DNA of 64,000 nucleotides from Diprion similis (lineage: Eukaryota > Arthropoda > Insecta > Hymenoptera > Diprionidae), in NCBI RefSeq assembly GCF_021155765.1, contig NC_060115.1, positions 6,924,493 to 6,988,492 of the forward strand, given 5' to 3'. The notes under the pieces are model-generated. The model saw only the letters and a list, made by a program, of their open reading frames with translations. It made no database searches and had not been told where the DNA came from. Position 1 is the stretch's first letter, and each line of letters begins with the position of its first letter. Positions 47,917 through 61,935 of the stretch are shown one piece after another. Made by a program: the position numbers and the translations under genes.

Positions 47917-50900
47917 TTATCCCCATTTGCGGCGATGGAGAATTCTTTTGTCAGTTACACGGTGCACCCACCACCATAGCAAAACATTGTAGTTACATAC
48001 ATACAGTAACGATAGATAAGAGCGTTGATATCGAAATAAAATGAATTTACACGTTTCTTTTTCATTCAACCGTATGAAAAGAAACTATTTTACTTTCGAT
48101 GTTTGTACACCTATTAACGTAAAACTATAACACTGAATGACTCGCTTCTTATTACATGAGTTGCAGGTTCCATCATTCTTGGAAAAAATCACGGCAGAAC
48201 ATGCCTTGGCCCACGTATTTCTCGAGGATGTATGTACGTGCGGCATTTGCCTCGTTGTACAATAATGATCCAGACATCGTTGTGCCTAAAAAATACAAGT
48301 AAAAACATAAAGTCGAGAATGCAGTCCAATTAACATTGCCTGGTTAAGGGGGCGGGAAAGGCATGGGAATTTTCAAAAACCTGCTGTAAAATCTCGTCCG
48401 TCTCGCAGACACACGTTAATGAATTAGACGAGAGTTTGGCCAAGCAACGATAATATTGGCACGGCTGTATAAACCACTTGGTAGTCGCGGCATGTCAATG
48501 CCTAAAACCATCTACGTGAAGCCTATTTGAATTTCCGATCGGATACCGAGTATCGGGTAGCTAATAGCAGGAAATGGCGGCCTTGTAAGAACCAGCGGTT
48601 TGGATTTGGTTGGTTAGTAACGTTTTGATCGTGACACTGCAAAGAAGTCGCGTCGCCCCGCGAACGTCCCCTCAGAATGAATAAAACCGCGGCGAGAACG
48701 CATAATCGGACAGGTGCACAGTAGGTATCCTGCAGCTAGGCGAATGCTGAAAACTTGCTGAAAACTGTGAAAAACTCTGCAAGGGCCGATTTGAACGAGA
48801 TATTAAAAAGCAAGTAACAAACAGTCAGAATAAAACACACACACGAAAAGAGCTAAGACTATAAACATCGTGAAATCATCCGAGTAGTAAAATTTCTTCT
48901 AACTAATTAAACCGCGCTAGATAATGTCCAATCGAAATTTAGTCAAAAATGTAAAAAAATTGCACTGAACCGAATCTCCCGGACTCGTTATAGTCGTCAT
49001 AATGCGACCGGAACTCTTCGAAGTCCAGCCATTACTGCTGTTACCACTGTGAACCGAGACGAAATGTGAGTCAATCTGAATGCCAACTCAAATTGCAGGC
49101 ATACGTACGTACTAACAAGATGAACCTAGCTGTCAAACGATACGCACTATGGACGTTTGTCTAGCCGCAGCGTCAACTGCGGCTGTGCCGCGCCCGTTGA
49201 AATTGATTTTTGCGCACGTGCGCTGAACAGATTGATCCCGCGACGTTTCGTGTCGAGTTAAAGGTGGTGTTTCGACTTAACTAATCGTAAGTTCGATTAA
49301 TATTCATATACGTTCGAGCGATATTGACACCGATTGTAATCGACTTTACCAATAAGACACTGCAGTACCGTGTAATATTAATTATGGAAAAAATTCATTG
49401 AGTGAAACAGTTGGAGTCACGCAGCAACGACGACCATTGATTGACTTGTTATTGGCTACATCTTGACGGAAGCTTGCGTCAAAGTTTCATCCCAGATATC
49501 TGTTTTGATGATAACAAACTTTTCAGTAAGGGAGATTTACGTCTACTTGTTTTGTAACGATTGGATGATATTTTATTTCTAACATCAGCCAGCCTTTCTG
49601 CGCTATATGGATCGTCGGCGAAACACAAGTGAAATACACGTTTTCTCGAGCCACTAACACAACACGTCTTTCCTGGGTAATTGATCAAGGCAATTCAGCA
49701 CGGCGTTGACTCGGGAATACAAATCGTGACGCGTATATAACGATCGTTCAATTCAATCTATCAACGGCGTTTCGAGGTAGTAAATTTTCGGTGAATGAGT
49801 GACGTAGGTATTCGCGAATTACCTACTCACGCATGTATGATCATATCGTATCACTTGATCTATACGTTACTGCGCGATTCGCTATTTCTTGCCAATTAAA
49901 CACCGTAGTTCGAGATTCTATCCATAAGATGGAATTGAAAGTCGCGTTAATCTCATTACATTTATATCCTAAGAAAGCGTCTCGCTGATTGTGAGAGAAC
50001 AAAGATCGAAAATGGTTTTGCCTCCTCCACGCGGCGAGTATACATTTGGCAGAGCTATAAATCACTCCACTACACTTCTGCCGTCATTCATCCCTCTAAT
50101 CGTAATCTTGAGACACGTACGGATGTCCGCAGCCCATAAAACACCGACTGTGTTGTAGCCATGGTCCGTCAGCCATATACCGCGATTGCAGAGGGGATCC
50201 TAGCTCAACGTTATACTGAAGTGAAGACGTTACGTTACACCATTCGCTTCACGCTTCAATCACAGTTCCCTGTTGAAAGAACCAAAATGCTTAGAATAGG
50301 TGCTCATTCTTTAGACGCTGTTATTGCGGCCACGTCGAACGCAGAATTATGAATCAGCATTATGCAAACATATATTAATTTCAATCGATAACATTGTAAT
50401 ATATATTATACTCGTCGGATATCCGGCCATAGAATTGATCCTCGATCTTGGCGAGATATTATAACGAGTGTCGCGATGCAACTTATATCAAATACACGAG
50501 TCTAAACCAAGCAACAGTGATTATCTGGACGGAATTCTTTACGTATTCGTTTATTTGTTTTTCATGATTAATCATAAGATCTAGTATTTCCGGCAGATTA
50601 TAGATCGACGAGGAATTCGTAGCAGAAATCCACTTTGAAGATTTTCAGTAAAATATGTTAATCAGTTGGATTTTAGTCTGTACAACAATTGCAAAGTTAT
50701 TTCGAAGATTCTACGTGAATAAATATTGTGGAATTAAAAATTGAACTCAGTCAATTTTTTTACCGACTTCCAGGAGGTTGAAGTTTGCATAATTTTGGCG
50801 ATAAATCATTATCTCGCAATTTTTGAATAATCGTTTGGAATTCGGTCAACTAAGTCATAAATAAAAAAAAAAAATAAAAATAAAAAAATAATAGCAATCT

Positions 50901-51701
50901 TCATACTTTGCAAACTTAACATCTTCAAAGTATTTCTAAAATTACAAAATAGTAATATTTTTCTGAAAACGTTTCGTCGTGTTAATGTTACTAAATTCAC
51001 GTTGGAATTTGACTGATATAACCGAAAGTTTTTTCAAAAACTCGCATTGACTCGTTTGAATTTAATATAGTATTTGCCACAGCTGCCAAGCTCAGAAGTG
51101 ATTCTGTAGATATTTGCGATATCAATCACTCATCGTTTCCTCAGTGACCATGGTCTCTTTCCGCCAAAAAGTTATTCTGATACCGAGCGCCAAACGCTCA
51201 TTCGGCACGGATCAAGAAATAAAATTGGATGACTATAAATATATATATATATATTATATGCATAAACAAATTATTCTATAGAGAATCGAAGTAAGTTACC
51301 ATAGTTTGCATTGCGGTTAATTAATTGGATTACCATTTTATGGTCAGTTTATTATACTCTTGTGAAATTGGTATCAAATGGCATGCGTATATATGTGTAT
51401 GTATATACAAGAGAGAAAATTAATAACGACGACCCTTTGCTAATCGCCAATTAACTCGTCGATTCCTTAATTACATACCGCCAGGTGGCCTAAAAGACCG
51501 GCCTTCGGAGTTTTAAATTGCTGTAACGCGTGCATTGATATTTATTAAATCATATGTATACGTTATGCGTATGTTATATATGAGCGCACGCTTCTCACCT
51601 TTTGACACTTGGTTCCGCGTATTCGATAAAAAATCTTCTACGAGAAATCATATTGTTTAGAAACTTGATTAAATTTTTTTGCCAAACACATTTCGTAAAG
51701 C

Positions 51702-51734
<33 letters not shown>

Positions 51735-52485
51735 GGAATTTGCTTTTGGATTATACAAAGAAGAAAAAAAAGAGGCGTATTCTATTAAAACGGTTATGAA
51801 TTCTGAGAAATTCCATTAGTTCAAACCTTGGAAAATTTGAATATTTCCGAATACGTTCAATTCTTGAATTCCTCGAAAAGTGTAAAAATCAAAAAATTAC
51901 CTCCATAACGTAATAATGAAAATGCATTTTTCATCACGTAACAAAACCCTGAACTCACGTCTCTCTTGTTTCTTACAGTTCAAGGATGTCTTTTAGCACC
52001 GAGGATGCAATGAGGTTTAAAGAAAGTTCAATGTCAAACGTTTGCACGGCATTACCGAAGCTTTGTAACAATATAGAATTGGGCCAGTGGTGGCACTGAA
52101 AGACATCGCTATGTTCGAAAGAAGGTACGTAACAATAACAACGTGAAACGAATAATGAACTGTGCCCATAACGAGGCTTCATTGGTAAATGATAATAATA
52201 TCTGACAGGCTGTCTGCATGCAGTGATCGCTGCACGAGCTGCAGCAGCAAAAGTAATTAGTTGTAACATTAGGCTCGAGGAGTGAGTAAAACAGTCTTTT
52301 ATTTGACAATAAAGTCTAATAATAATACGCGCTAAGAAGGAACGGCTTATATATATATATATATATATATACATATATATCAAGTGCAACCACTATATTT
52401 ACTATTGCTAATTAAAGTGGAGCGGTTAGACGCGCAGGACAATTAATCTCAAGCAATTAGGGGTAATTAACCCTACGCTATCGTT

Positions 52486-52534
52486 TCTCTCTCTCTCTCT
52501 CTCTCTCTACTCCTCCTCTCTCTATCTATCTCTC
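52486..52534. repeat. CT-rich microsatellite (GAGA-type tract)
   Basis: A (CT)n run followed by CTCCTCC and CTATCTAT units, about 1.3 kb upstream of the cyclase start codon. On the minus strand it reads GAGAGAGA, the motif bound by GAGA factor in insects. It may be only a microsatellite. Confidence 0.5.
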
Positions 52535-53856
52535 GACCAAGAGTCGTACAATAGCAACGACACAAGAAGACTTGCTGTGTAGAGAGCGGGAGCCGCGTTA
52601 AAGTTAGAAGGACCAGATCGAGCCTGCAGAAAAAGTCAAATGTATAGGCGTAATGCAGAGCAATATAATAGACAATCTATAACACGCGAGAGGAATTACT
52701 TCCCGCTGGGACAAAACGGGACCATTAACTTATACCGTGTCCACCGAAAGTAAACGGCCCAGGGTAGCAAAGAGTCGACACTGTGCCGTCTCCTTGGACA
52801 TTTAATAATCCGAAGCACGCTATTCCCGGTTTGTGGTCGCAAAGTTTCTTCTCGACTGCCAACCTATCCTTCCTGCCACTTTGACCGCCGAGCCAGTGTC
52901 GGCTGCACCAGCTTCTGAGGTGCGGATAATCGCAGATTTTTCACGAGTTCCGATAGTCGAAGAAGTACTACTAAAGAGATACTAGGCTTATTGTTAGTTT
53001 CGCCAAAGATTCAGATTTAGGGTAACGTTTAGTTGTCTTTTGAAGAAGGAAAGAAAAGCTCTTGAAATATACGTTTCACGAGTCACAGGAGATAAGATTT
53101 TGAATTTTTTAAGGTAGGTGATAACTTATGAACCCTTAGCGCTGATTTTGATTTTTCCGCTTCGAACTTCTTTTGCTTTTACCAAACGATTTCTCTATCC
53201 GATGTGTGATTTTACTTCTTTTTCTTTTAAATCGTGTACAGTTTCGCCGAATGTGATCGCCAAATTTTTTATACACCGACGAAAGTCTGTGAAATTGATG
53301 AATTTTTATTATTCACGGTATCGCGTGCGAATATTATAGGTCGTAATTAATAATAGATACCAAATCAATACACTGGGGGCAGTTACTTATTTCAGGATAT
53401 TTTTCTCGCGACTCTCCGCTCAGTCTTCTTAAGCTGCACTCAAATATAAATAGCCATTCCGAGCAGACGCGATTGTACGTGCGCAGTTTAATCCACGATC
53501 GTATAATATAATAAGTGACTTCGGTGGCGATAAAATTTTCCAAGAATCGTCAGAAATCTCAACAACGCGTTTTATTATCAATATTCAGTTGGGCCTTTAG
53601 CGTCCTGAATCGTCAAGAGTGATTAGTTCGTTAAAACAGTTACATATTTACAATTTTAATTATCTTTTCAAAACTCACCCTGTAAAATAATAAAAATTCG
53701 ACGAAGTGCCGATTGAAAATATTTATCGCAGATCTTTTCAACTTCCGGTATCCGCTTTCGCAAGGGTCGGTAACTCCGAGGAACACCTTTTTCCAGCAAG
53801 TGATAAATAGCAAACTTCTTCCCGGTGTTCCAGGTTCCTAAACACAGTAGCTAATC

Positions 53857-56800
53857 ATGTACGGGTTAATCCTGGAAAATTTGTCCGAGTATATAAAGCA
53901 AGTGTACGGCGAAGATCGTTGGGAAGAGATTCGTCGACAGGCATCCGTCGAGCAGCCCAGCTTCAGCGTTCACCAGGTCTACCCTGAGAACCTGATACCT
54001 CGATTAGCCAAGAAGGCCATTCAGGTACTGCATTTTCCGGGCCAAACGTGGACCGGAAATGCTGGCAAACCTAAAAACGAACGTTCTTCACCGCAGGTGC
54101 TGGGCATCACGGAGAAGGAATTCTTCGACCAGATGGGCGTCCACTTCGTTGGATTCGTAGGGCAGTACGGCTACGATCGAGTCTTGTCGGTCCTCGGCCG
54201 TCACGTAAGAGACTTCCTCAACGGTCTGGACAACCTTCACGAGTACCTGAAGTTTTCTTACCCGCGAATGCGAGCTCCGTCGTTCATATGCGAGAACGAA
54301 ACGCGCCACGGTAATTCCGTCGTTCTCAGGTGGCCCCGGAGCCTCGATTTGATCCAGTTGATTTCGAATTTCCAGGCTTGACACTCCACTACAGAAGCAA
54401 AAGACGGGGATTCGTCTACTACACGATGGGTCAGATTCGCGAGGTGGCTCGACATTTTTACCACAAGGAAATGCGGATCGAACTCGTCCGCGAGGAGGTG
54501 CTCTTCGACACTGTGCACGTCACCTTCAACCTCACATTCGACAACCGGGCTTTCACGTTCGCCTCTCTTGCCATGACACGGGAAGAAAAGCACCTGCCAA
54601 TCGGGGCTTCGGTTCTCTTCGAGATATTTCCGTTCTGTATTGTCTTCGGGTTAGTTGGTCAGTTGGTTACACAGTGATCAAGGATAAAAGCGACTCGAGT
54701 CATACATTCGATGTTTTATCAGGTCCGACATGGTCGTTAGAAGTCTGGGAAACTCCTTGATGGTGATCCTGCCCGAACTTTTGGGCAAAAAAATCACGCA
54801 CTGGTTCGATCTAGTGAGACCATTGATCGCCTTCAAATTCCAAACGGTGAGTCCAACCGTCCTTGTTCCGCAATTCAAACGTTCACGTGTAATTCTATAC
54901 GATTTTTCTCAGATACTGAACCGTACGAACAACATTTTCGAACTGGTTACCGTTGAGCCGGTGCTTACAGAGCGACCACCGGATCGCCATAGGAATGAAA
55001 TAATGCTAAGCGACGCGATGGAAAATCCTGAAGACAAAACGCTGAGGTTAAAAGGTGAGGTGATAAGTAAATATCGACATGACACTGCAGAGTTTTTATC
55101 GGGAACTTCGTGTCCTCAGGGCAAATGATTTACATGGACAATTGGAGGATGATGATGTACCTAGGAACACCGGTGATGCCGGACCTGAACGCCCTGATAA
55201 CAACCGGACTTTACATAAACGATTTATCGATGCACGACTTCAGCAGGTTGATATTATTTTTTGCCCATAATAAATCCAGCCGCGGGTATTTAAGAACCGG
55301 GTGATATGTAACCGAAAATATTGACTCTAGAGATCTGATGCTCGCCGGTACCCAGCAGTCGGTTGAACTCAAGCTGGCACTCGACCAAGAACAACTCAAA
55401 AGCAAAAAGCTCGAGGAGTCGATGAGGAAGCTCGACGCCGAGATGAAACGAACGGATGAATTGCTCTATCAGATGATACCGAAACAAGTCGCTGACCGAC
55501 TTAGAAACGGCGAAAGTCCAATCGACACGTGCGAAGTAGGTCGAAATTCGAAGCATATCGTTATTGTATAAAAATCTCTTTATACCGCCTACATAATATA
55601 CACAAGAAATTTTAGTTTGATATGACTCGTCCTTAACTCGCACAGATGTTCGACTCCGTGTCGATTCTCTTTTCGGACGTGGTTAGTTTCACCGAAATAT
55701 GCAGCCGAATCAGTCCGATGAAAGTTGTATCAATGCTGAACGCTATGTACTCGATATTCGACACCCTCACCGAGAGGAATCGGGTATACAAGGTAAATCG
55801 TTTATCAGCCAAATGTCCTGAAGAGCGATTCTGTAACGGGTAATAAAATTTTGTTCCTTTAAAGGTTGAGACCATCGGCGATGCCTACATGGTGGTTTCC
55901 GGAGCACCGGACAAGGAACACGACCACGCCGATCGAGTCTGCGACATGGCTTTGGACATGGTGGAAGCGATAACCGACCTAAAGGATCCATCCACAGGTC
56001 TGTACTCCGGGCGACAAAAATTAAGGAGAAGACGAGGATCGTTTCGTGGATGTTTCGATACTCGTATTAATTAATGACGCGACCCGCGCTGATTACAGAG
56101 CAGCATTTGCAAATTCGTGTTGGTGTGCACAGCGGCGCGGTGGTCGCGGGAATTGTGGGATTAAAAATGCCGCGTTACTGTCTATTCGGCGATTCGGTGA
56201 ACACCGCGTCGCGTATGGAGGCAACGAGCGAAGCGATGCAGATCCACATATCGCAGCCGACGAAGGAGCTTCTGTCGCCGTCGTACAAAGTCACGGAACG
56301 CGGGGAAATTCAGGTGAAAGGCAAAGGTGGGTGGATGGTTGGGTGCGGTAAAAAAGGAGAGGAATGATCCTTGATCCGGAGCTTGATCCTCTCGAATTGC
56401 CGTCCTGCAGGTTCGATGAAAACTTATTGGCTCGAGAAGCGGGAAGAGCGTTCACAGATGACGAAGGGTATCTCGATCTGCGAGCCACCTCTGTGGCAGA
56501 ATTGTGCTGTGAAAAAACGGATGTCGATAAGCGGAGTCGGGTCCAGCCTCAGGAACGAGCGGAAGGCGGAAAACAACTCAGCGTCGACGAGGACCTCCAG
56601 GGTTTCGTCCCCGGCACCGGCCAGTTCGAATTCCGGGATCCTCTGCGAGGACAGGCGAATTTACTCGCCAATTACCTTCCAGGACGTCGCGCAACGCTCC
56701 GTCGCAAATTCGCCGATAAAGAGTGTCGACGTGAAAGGTAGAATTATTCAATTAATGAAAAAAAAATCATATCTTACTTACACACGCATATAATAATAAC

Positions 56801-57831
56801 AAAAATAAATAGAAATCAATTATCATAATGTTAGACTATGTTTTATGATTTTTGGATCAGTGATTTGTGGATACACAGCGATGATTTTCGGCGGATATTG
56901 TCACGCGACTTGCAAAATTTTGATGTAATTATTGAAAGAAAAAACAGCATAACAACTTTAATAATAATAATAATAATAATAATTAGGGGGACAAAAAATG
57001 AGAAACTCGTGCAATATTTAAGCGCATCAGCATTCCTCGAACCGTTAAAAAGCAACTGCGTAAATATTTAATCATCGTGTACCAGATCAAATATTAACTC
57101 GAACCTTTTACTAAGAGTGTTTATTATACGCAATCGCAATGAGAAATGAAAAAAGAAAATTTAAATTTGAAAAAAAAAAAAAAAAAAAAAATCCGACAGA
57201 AAAAAATTAGAAGCAACCACAAAAAAAAAAGAAAAAAAAACGTTTCTTCCTTCCGCTTGAGAAAACCTTGTTACACGATAAATTATTATACTTTTCTTAT
57301 ATTGCAATCTGAATTAAGATTTGACTCGGCGTGAAAAGATCGATTCGGACGATCGAAAGAGAAAACGTAATCGTAAAAATTCATCATCACCGGATGTATT
57401 AAATACTTTCAGGTTTCCGTTCGAATTCCGTAGGTGCGGTATCGGCAATCGTTCGTAGTCCTGCGGACATATTTGGATCCCTATTGTCGGACACTGAGGA
57501 GCATTTCCGTTTGCACAGGGACGGCGCGACGTCGCCGCAACACCGTAGCGCCGATACGAGGTCCGTAACATCGTCAAAAAGTGATCGTACCAGGGGTAAA
57601 TTGACCCCGGAGGAAGAGGTCAAGGGTCACAAGAGGGACACGTCGAACTTCAACTTGAACTCCGCCGACGGTTTGGCCGGGATTCCCAGTTGCGAATTCT
57701 CTCTCGTCGCTGACCCAGATGCTCCCGACAATCGACATCTGCCTATTAATCAGGACCAATGCTGCCCGGGTTTCGCTCTTACCAAAAGCGGCAAACCGCG
57801 GCATCAAAGCAACGCTTGCGTTATTTTTTAA
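53857..57831 (+). CDS. Gyc88E: atypical soluble guanylate cyclase, Gyc88E/beta-3 type
   Basis: Haem-containing cyclase that makes cGMP; in insects this class responds to oxygen and nitric oxide. Exons with matching phases: 53857-54024, 54097-54310, 54376-54649, 54723-54846, 54913-55054, 55120-55246, 55331-55535, 55646-55792, 55865-55997, 56099-56326, 56411-56737, 57413-57831; 835 aa. The H-NOX domain (about 1-185) keeps the haem-ligand His104 (NLHEYL) and the Y133-x-S135-x-R137 motif. It is followed by an H-NOX-associated domain with a signalling coiled coil ([10 protein letters not shown] region, about 375-405), and the catalytic domain (about 415-600). That domain has metal-binding Asp429 and Asp473, guanine-selecting Glu469 and Cys539, and Asn546 and Arg550. 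All catalytic roles occur in one subunit, as expected for a homodimer. A Ser-rich tail (about 600-835) ends in CVIF. The start matches the conserved MYGL N-terminus of the family. Confidence 0.95.
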
Positions 57832-58148
57832 ATCGATGCAACATTTGTTATATGTGATATACATGTGAAACACATATATCTCGATTTTAATGATTATACG
57901 TTGATACTTCACTTCACTTCATTTTTTTTTTTTTTTTTTTTTAGATACTTTTACAATCACTCTATTTTACACTTTATCTTATCTTTCTCTCTGTGTCGGT
58001 AGGTTCTTTTTTTTTTGTTTTTTTGATTTTTTTTTTTCTTCCTATCAAATAATCGACATATTAGACGCGATATGTTTCAAATCTTATTCTAATTGACGAG
58101 TTTTAGTTTTAGTTTACTTTTTTTCTTATTCTTATTATTGCTGTTGTT

Positions 58149-58185
<37 letters not shown>

Positions 58186-61100
58186 TAGAACACTCAAATT
58201 CAACCGTATAATATGATGTACCGTTAATTATCGTGATCGAGGGAGAATATATTTATATAAGGATATATTAGATCGTTATCGACGATATCAGACTGCATGT
58301 ATTGTGTAAACTATAATATATACCTATATTATAAAAAACAGTTGATGTGTGTATATTAAATTGGATTGATTAATAATACACTGTGTGTATAATTCACGTG
58401 TGAATAATCGAGTGGAGGAAAAATGTATTTTGTACAATAGTTACGAAAAATTGTATTCGTTAAGATTTTTGCAAGAAATTCTTTAATCGTAATTACCGCA
58501 AAAACGATCGGATTTTAAGATTATAACATCTTATATATTATTATACGGATATTGAACATAATTTTACTCCGTATATTATTCAATATACGCATAAATATAT
58601 TTTATAAATATTGACGTACAGCATATTAGATATAGAACGGACGAATTGTACGATACATTCAATAACACTTATATTATTTAAATAAAATCCATTATTAATG
58701 TTCACGATATAGAATAAATGAACGACAATTCATATCATCATAACATCTCGACCATGAAATTAACTATACACGAAAACTTCAAAAAAAAAAAAAAAAACAT
58801 TTCTGCTACGATATAGAAATCGTTATTGTAAAATTGTATTTTAATAATCTGATTTTTTTTTTTTACGGTCATGTACTCTCTTAGCATACAAAATTTGTGG
58901 GTGATTTCATGAAAAAAAAAGAATATTAAAATCAGAAAAGAGAATTGAAATATTTCGAAATATTGTGACTTGTGCATACCGATAATAATTCATCGTATTG
59001 AGACAATAATTCCTGAAGCTCGCTCTCTCAACGCCGAGGAAAATCTTTCTGCAACATGTAATTGATATATTTTTTATGACATAGCTTTTTACATACGTAT
59101 AATAATAACGGTAGAAAATCGACCAAATTCATTTACTCATATCTTTATAAATTGTTACAAATTGTATTGTATTTAGTGAACTCGAATTCAGGACTTGAGG
59201 TACGCACGTTATGCCAATTAGTTAATTATGAATATTCATCACGCGTGTCTGTCTCAAGTGCAAATCAAGATACTAACAATAAGTATTATATTTTATGGAC
59301 ATGTTCCTACTGATACACGATTACGATTCGATTTTTTTTTTTCACCCCAGGTGCAACTTGTATTTCTATTATTTCATTTCAATTACACATATTTGTATAA
59401 ATATATCATGTGTACTCGAATTTAAGATATTTTTTTTTTTAACCCAACGATATGTAACAATTATAATATCGATGGATACTCATATTTACTTAATAAATGT
59501 TAACTGTTGCCAATTCATCCTGCAGTATTTTCTTTCATCGCCAACACTGTTTATATAACCAGGATAAATACATGAATACATGGTTGAGACGTAGTATAAA
59601 TCAATCGCACTCTCTATAGAATACGAAGATGCTTTGTATAGAGTCAATAAAATGTCTACACGCATTACGTATTAACAGATGAATTAGTAATATTTCTATC
59701 AGAGGAGGATATTTAATTATTATCATCCGTCAAAGGCGCAAATACTCAGTTATCCCGAGCAACAAAACATCTCAACCTGCGGCCACGAGTTTGCGTAACT
59801 GCAGAAGATAATCGAACAATCAGACGATATTAAGACTCGAAAAGTATTACAGAAAAAAATGCCAGTTCTTTCGAAAAATTTCAGGTGCCAAGGATTGAAA
59901 AAATCCTGAATATCATACCGTATTACATAATCACTTGATCATTTCCTAAACGATTTTATTCTTGCCTTTATAAGTGTACATACTTCATACTTCCAAACGG
60001 TTTCGATAAAAACCAGAAAAATAAAAGAAACAAAAAAGTGAACGAAGAAATAAAATCGAGAGTACGACAATTGTCGGTGATAAAAACAAGGGGAGAAAGG
60101 GAATCCTGTGGGACTGTACATAGAAATGTCGTGCATGGGAAAAAGAACGAGAGAGGTTTCCGTAGTGAAGTATTTCGTCCTTCGACCCGGGACTTAACAC
60201 CGCGAATTATACCCGCAACGTCACAGTGCCTACGCATCGTACAATGGCAGTGGGCAGCGAAGGACGACATCCTTCAAGATAAGTGTCCGCATTGTCCGCA
60301 GCCGTCGACACGTCCCTACACCATTGCAGATACCAATGCAAGGTGTAGGAAAGCAGAAGGCTAGGAAAGAAGCAACGAAACGATTGCCTGTTTTTCTTTT
60401 TCTTCTTTTCTTTTTTTTTTCTTTTTTTTTTTATGTATCTTACATACGTTTTGAATTTTCAGCAGATGGCGCCTTAATGTTGGATTATTATTAAGAATTT
60501 AGCGACGAAAAATCCCGCTTCTCAAAATTCTAGCGATTTTAACACCGCATTAATTTCTCCCCATCATCCCCGACATTTGAGAAGGAAATAAGTGAATTGG
60601 AGACACTCACCCCTTCCTCCGAATGTTTATAGTTTCTTCTTCATCCTGCCCCCTCCACCTCCCCCTCCCCCAAACCCCTCGCGGCTACCACCCCTCCGCC
60701 GTCTAACTTCTCCTTCTCCTTATTCTCACCCCTCCTCCTCCTCCTCCTCCTCCTTAACGCGGCAACAGGCGTGAAATTAACTGTGCAACGAATAGCAAGA
60801 CCGTTCAAATTCATCCAGCGTCTTATTTTCTGAAAAGAAATTTAGAAAACAAAAACAGGTTATTGCTTTATCTTTTTTTTTTTGTTTCTTACTTCTTTAT
60901 GACCGACTGTAATGTAATCCACAGTCTGTGTAACTTCTTAATTTTTCTAAAGACAATTTTTTTTATATCTATGAAATCAAAAAAAAAAGGAATGAAAAAA
61001 AAAAAACATTCCTAGATGGTCGGATTGTGGTGAGAAAAATCTTTACTACGGAGCTACCGAAACCCCAAGGTTTGCACTTTTTATGATCTGTTAAACGATC

Positions 61101-61818
61101 AGATTTTAATTGAAGGCTTCTATGTAATTGACGGACAAACGATCAAACGATAAATTCAAGTACTTTTAGCGGGTCCGAGAAAAAAATGTAATACGCACGA
61201 AACTGCGTGTGATAGCTACGGTTCGGTAGATTGCACAAAAGTTAGAATAAAAAAGATTGAAATTTGCTGACCTAATTGATGTAAAAATTTCATGTAACCA
61301 ATTTTTTGCGAAATAAAATTAAAAAAAAAAAAAGAAAAGTAAGTTCTTCACCCTTAAAACTAGTTTCAATACGGAACACGAGAGTTTCGATCTGAATTCA
61401 AAGTTTTTGGATAATCTCAAGACGTACAATGAGATTAACAATTTAACGAATGCATTGCATCAGTTTTCGAATGGTATCAGGTAAAAAAGATTTGAAAATT
61501 TATGCGAGGAAGGTGTGATATGACAATAAAGGATTGAAGGGTGGTGACGTGGGCTCGTTGAAGGATACAAGGAAGAAGATACACAGAGCATCTACATAGA
61601 TCACACGAAAGGGGTCAGAAAATGCGCATGCAAATTTTTCGATCACTATTACTGTTATTATCATTTTACCAAGAGCCATAAATCACAAAGGAGATTACGA
61701 AGGCGGGTGGCTAAGATATAATTGAATCAAAATAATGTAGAGGTATCATGTTGTACGCATGGCCAATCATATTTCAGGTGAAGCTATTCCGGTCCCGCGC
61801 GGTGGCTGTGCGGCGGTG
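57832..61818. other. 3' flank of the Gyc88E-like gene and intergenic DNA
   Basis: AT-rich, containing the cyclase 3' UTR. It has long T and A runs, a (TC)n tract at 58153-58183, and C/T-rich tracts at about 60647-60752. Open frames such as 60038-60364 show no domain or splice context. No gene is supported. Confidence 0.6.
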
Positions 61819-61857
61819 TATATAAGCGTGTCATCCCTAACCGAGGGACTCATTGTA
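61819..61857 (+). promoter_or_regulatory. TATA box plus initiator
   Basis: TATATAAG (61819-61826) is followed by a TCATTG initiator-like hexamer (61850-61855). The distance from the TATA box to the predicted start A (61852) is about 33 bases, the usual spacing in insect core promoters. The surrounding patch is GC-richer than its neighbours. It is predicted to drive plus-strand transcription into the exon described next. Confidence 0.5.
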
Positions 61858-61935
61858 CCCCAAGCCACATACTCCATACCCCAGGATCCGACAGCAACCC
61901 GATCCAACGAACCGCCCAACAACCTTAGCAACATG
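61852..61935 (+). other. putative first exon ending at an ATG start codon
   Basis: From the predicted transcription start, 84 bases run to CAACATG followed directly by the strong donor GTAAGC. CAACATG is a good insect translation-start context. The exon would be almost all 5' UTR and supply only the initiator Met, with the rest of the gene after an intron that extends beyond 64000. TATA-driven genes with tiny first coding exons are common among insect cuticle and other secreted proteins, but the product cannot be named here. Confidence 0.35.

Larger units (their letters stand above)
46140..53856. other. non-coding region between TMEM165 and the Gyc88E-like gene
   Basis: Divergent intergenic space of 7.7 kb. 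The left edge should carry the TMEM165 promoter. The right edge carries 5' UTR of the cyclase: a splice acceptor (GTTCCAG at about 53833) sits just before its ATG, so at least one non-coding exon lies upstream. Contents include a MITE-like element (46895-47203), a CRE-type palindrome (47900-47916), a T30 run (51703-51732), an AT microsatellite (52348-52380) and a CT tract (52486-52534) that could bind GAGA-type factors. Open frames at 49479-49688 and 50161-50352 show no domain. Confidence 0.6.

Noticed and set aside
49479-50352. Open frames of 63-74 codons in the TMEM165-cyclase gap
   Set aside because: No domain, no paired splice sites and no conserved neighbour context.
60038-60364. 108-codon plus-strand open frame with CPHC-like cysteines
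   Set aside because: Only one CxxC pair, no zinc-finger spacing, and open frames overlap it on the other strand.
60592-60774. Proline-rich open frame
   Set aside because: Product of C/T-rich simple sequence.
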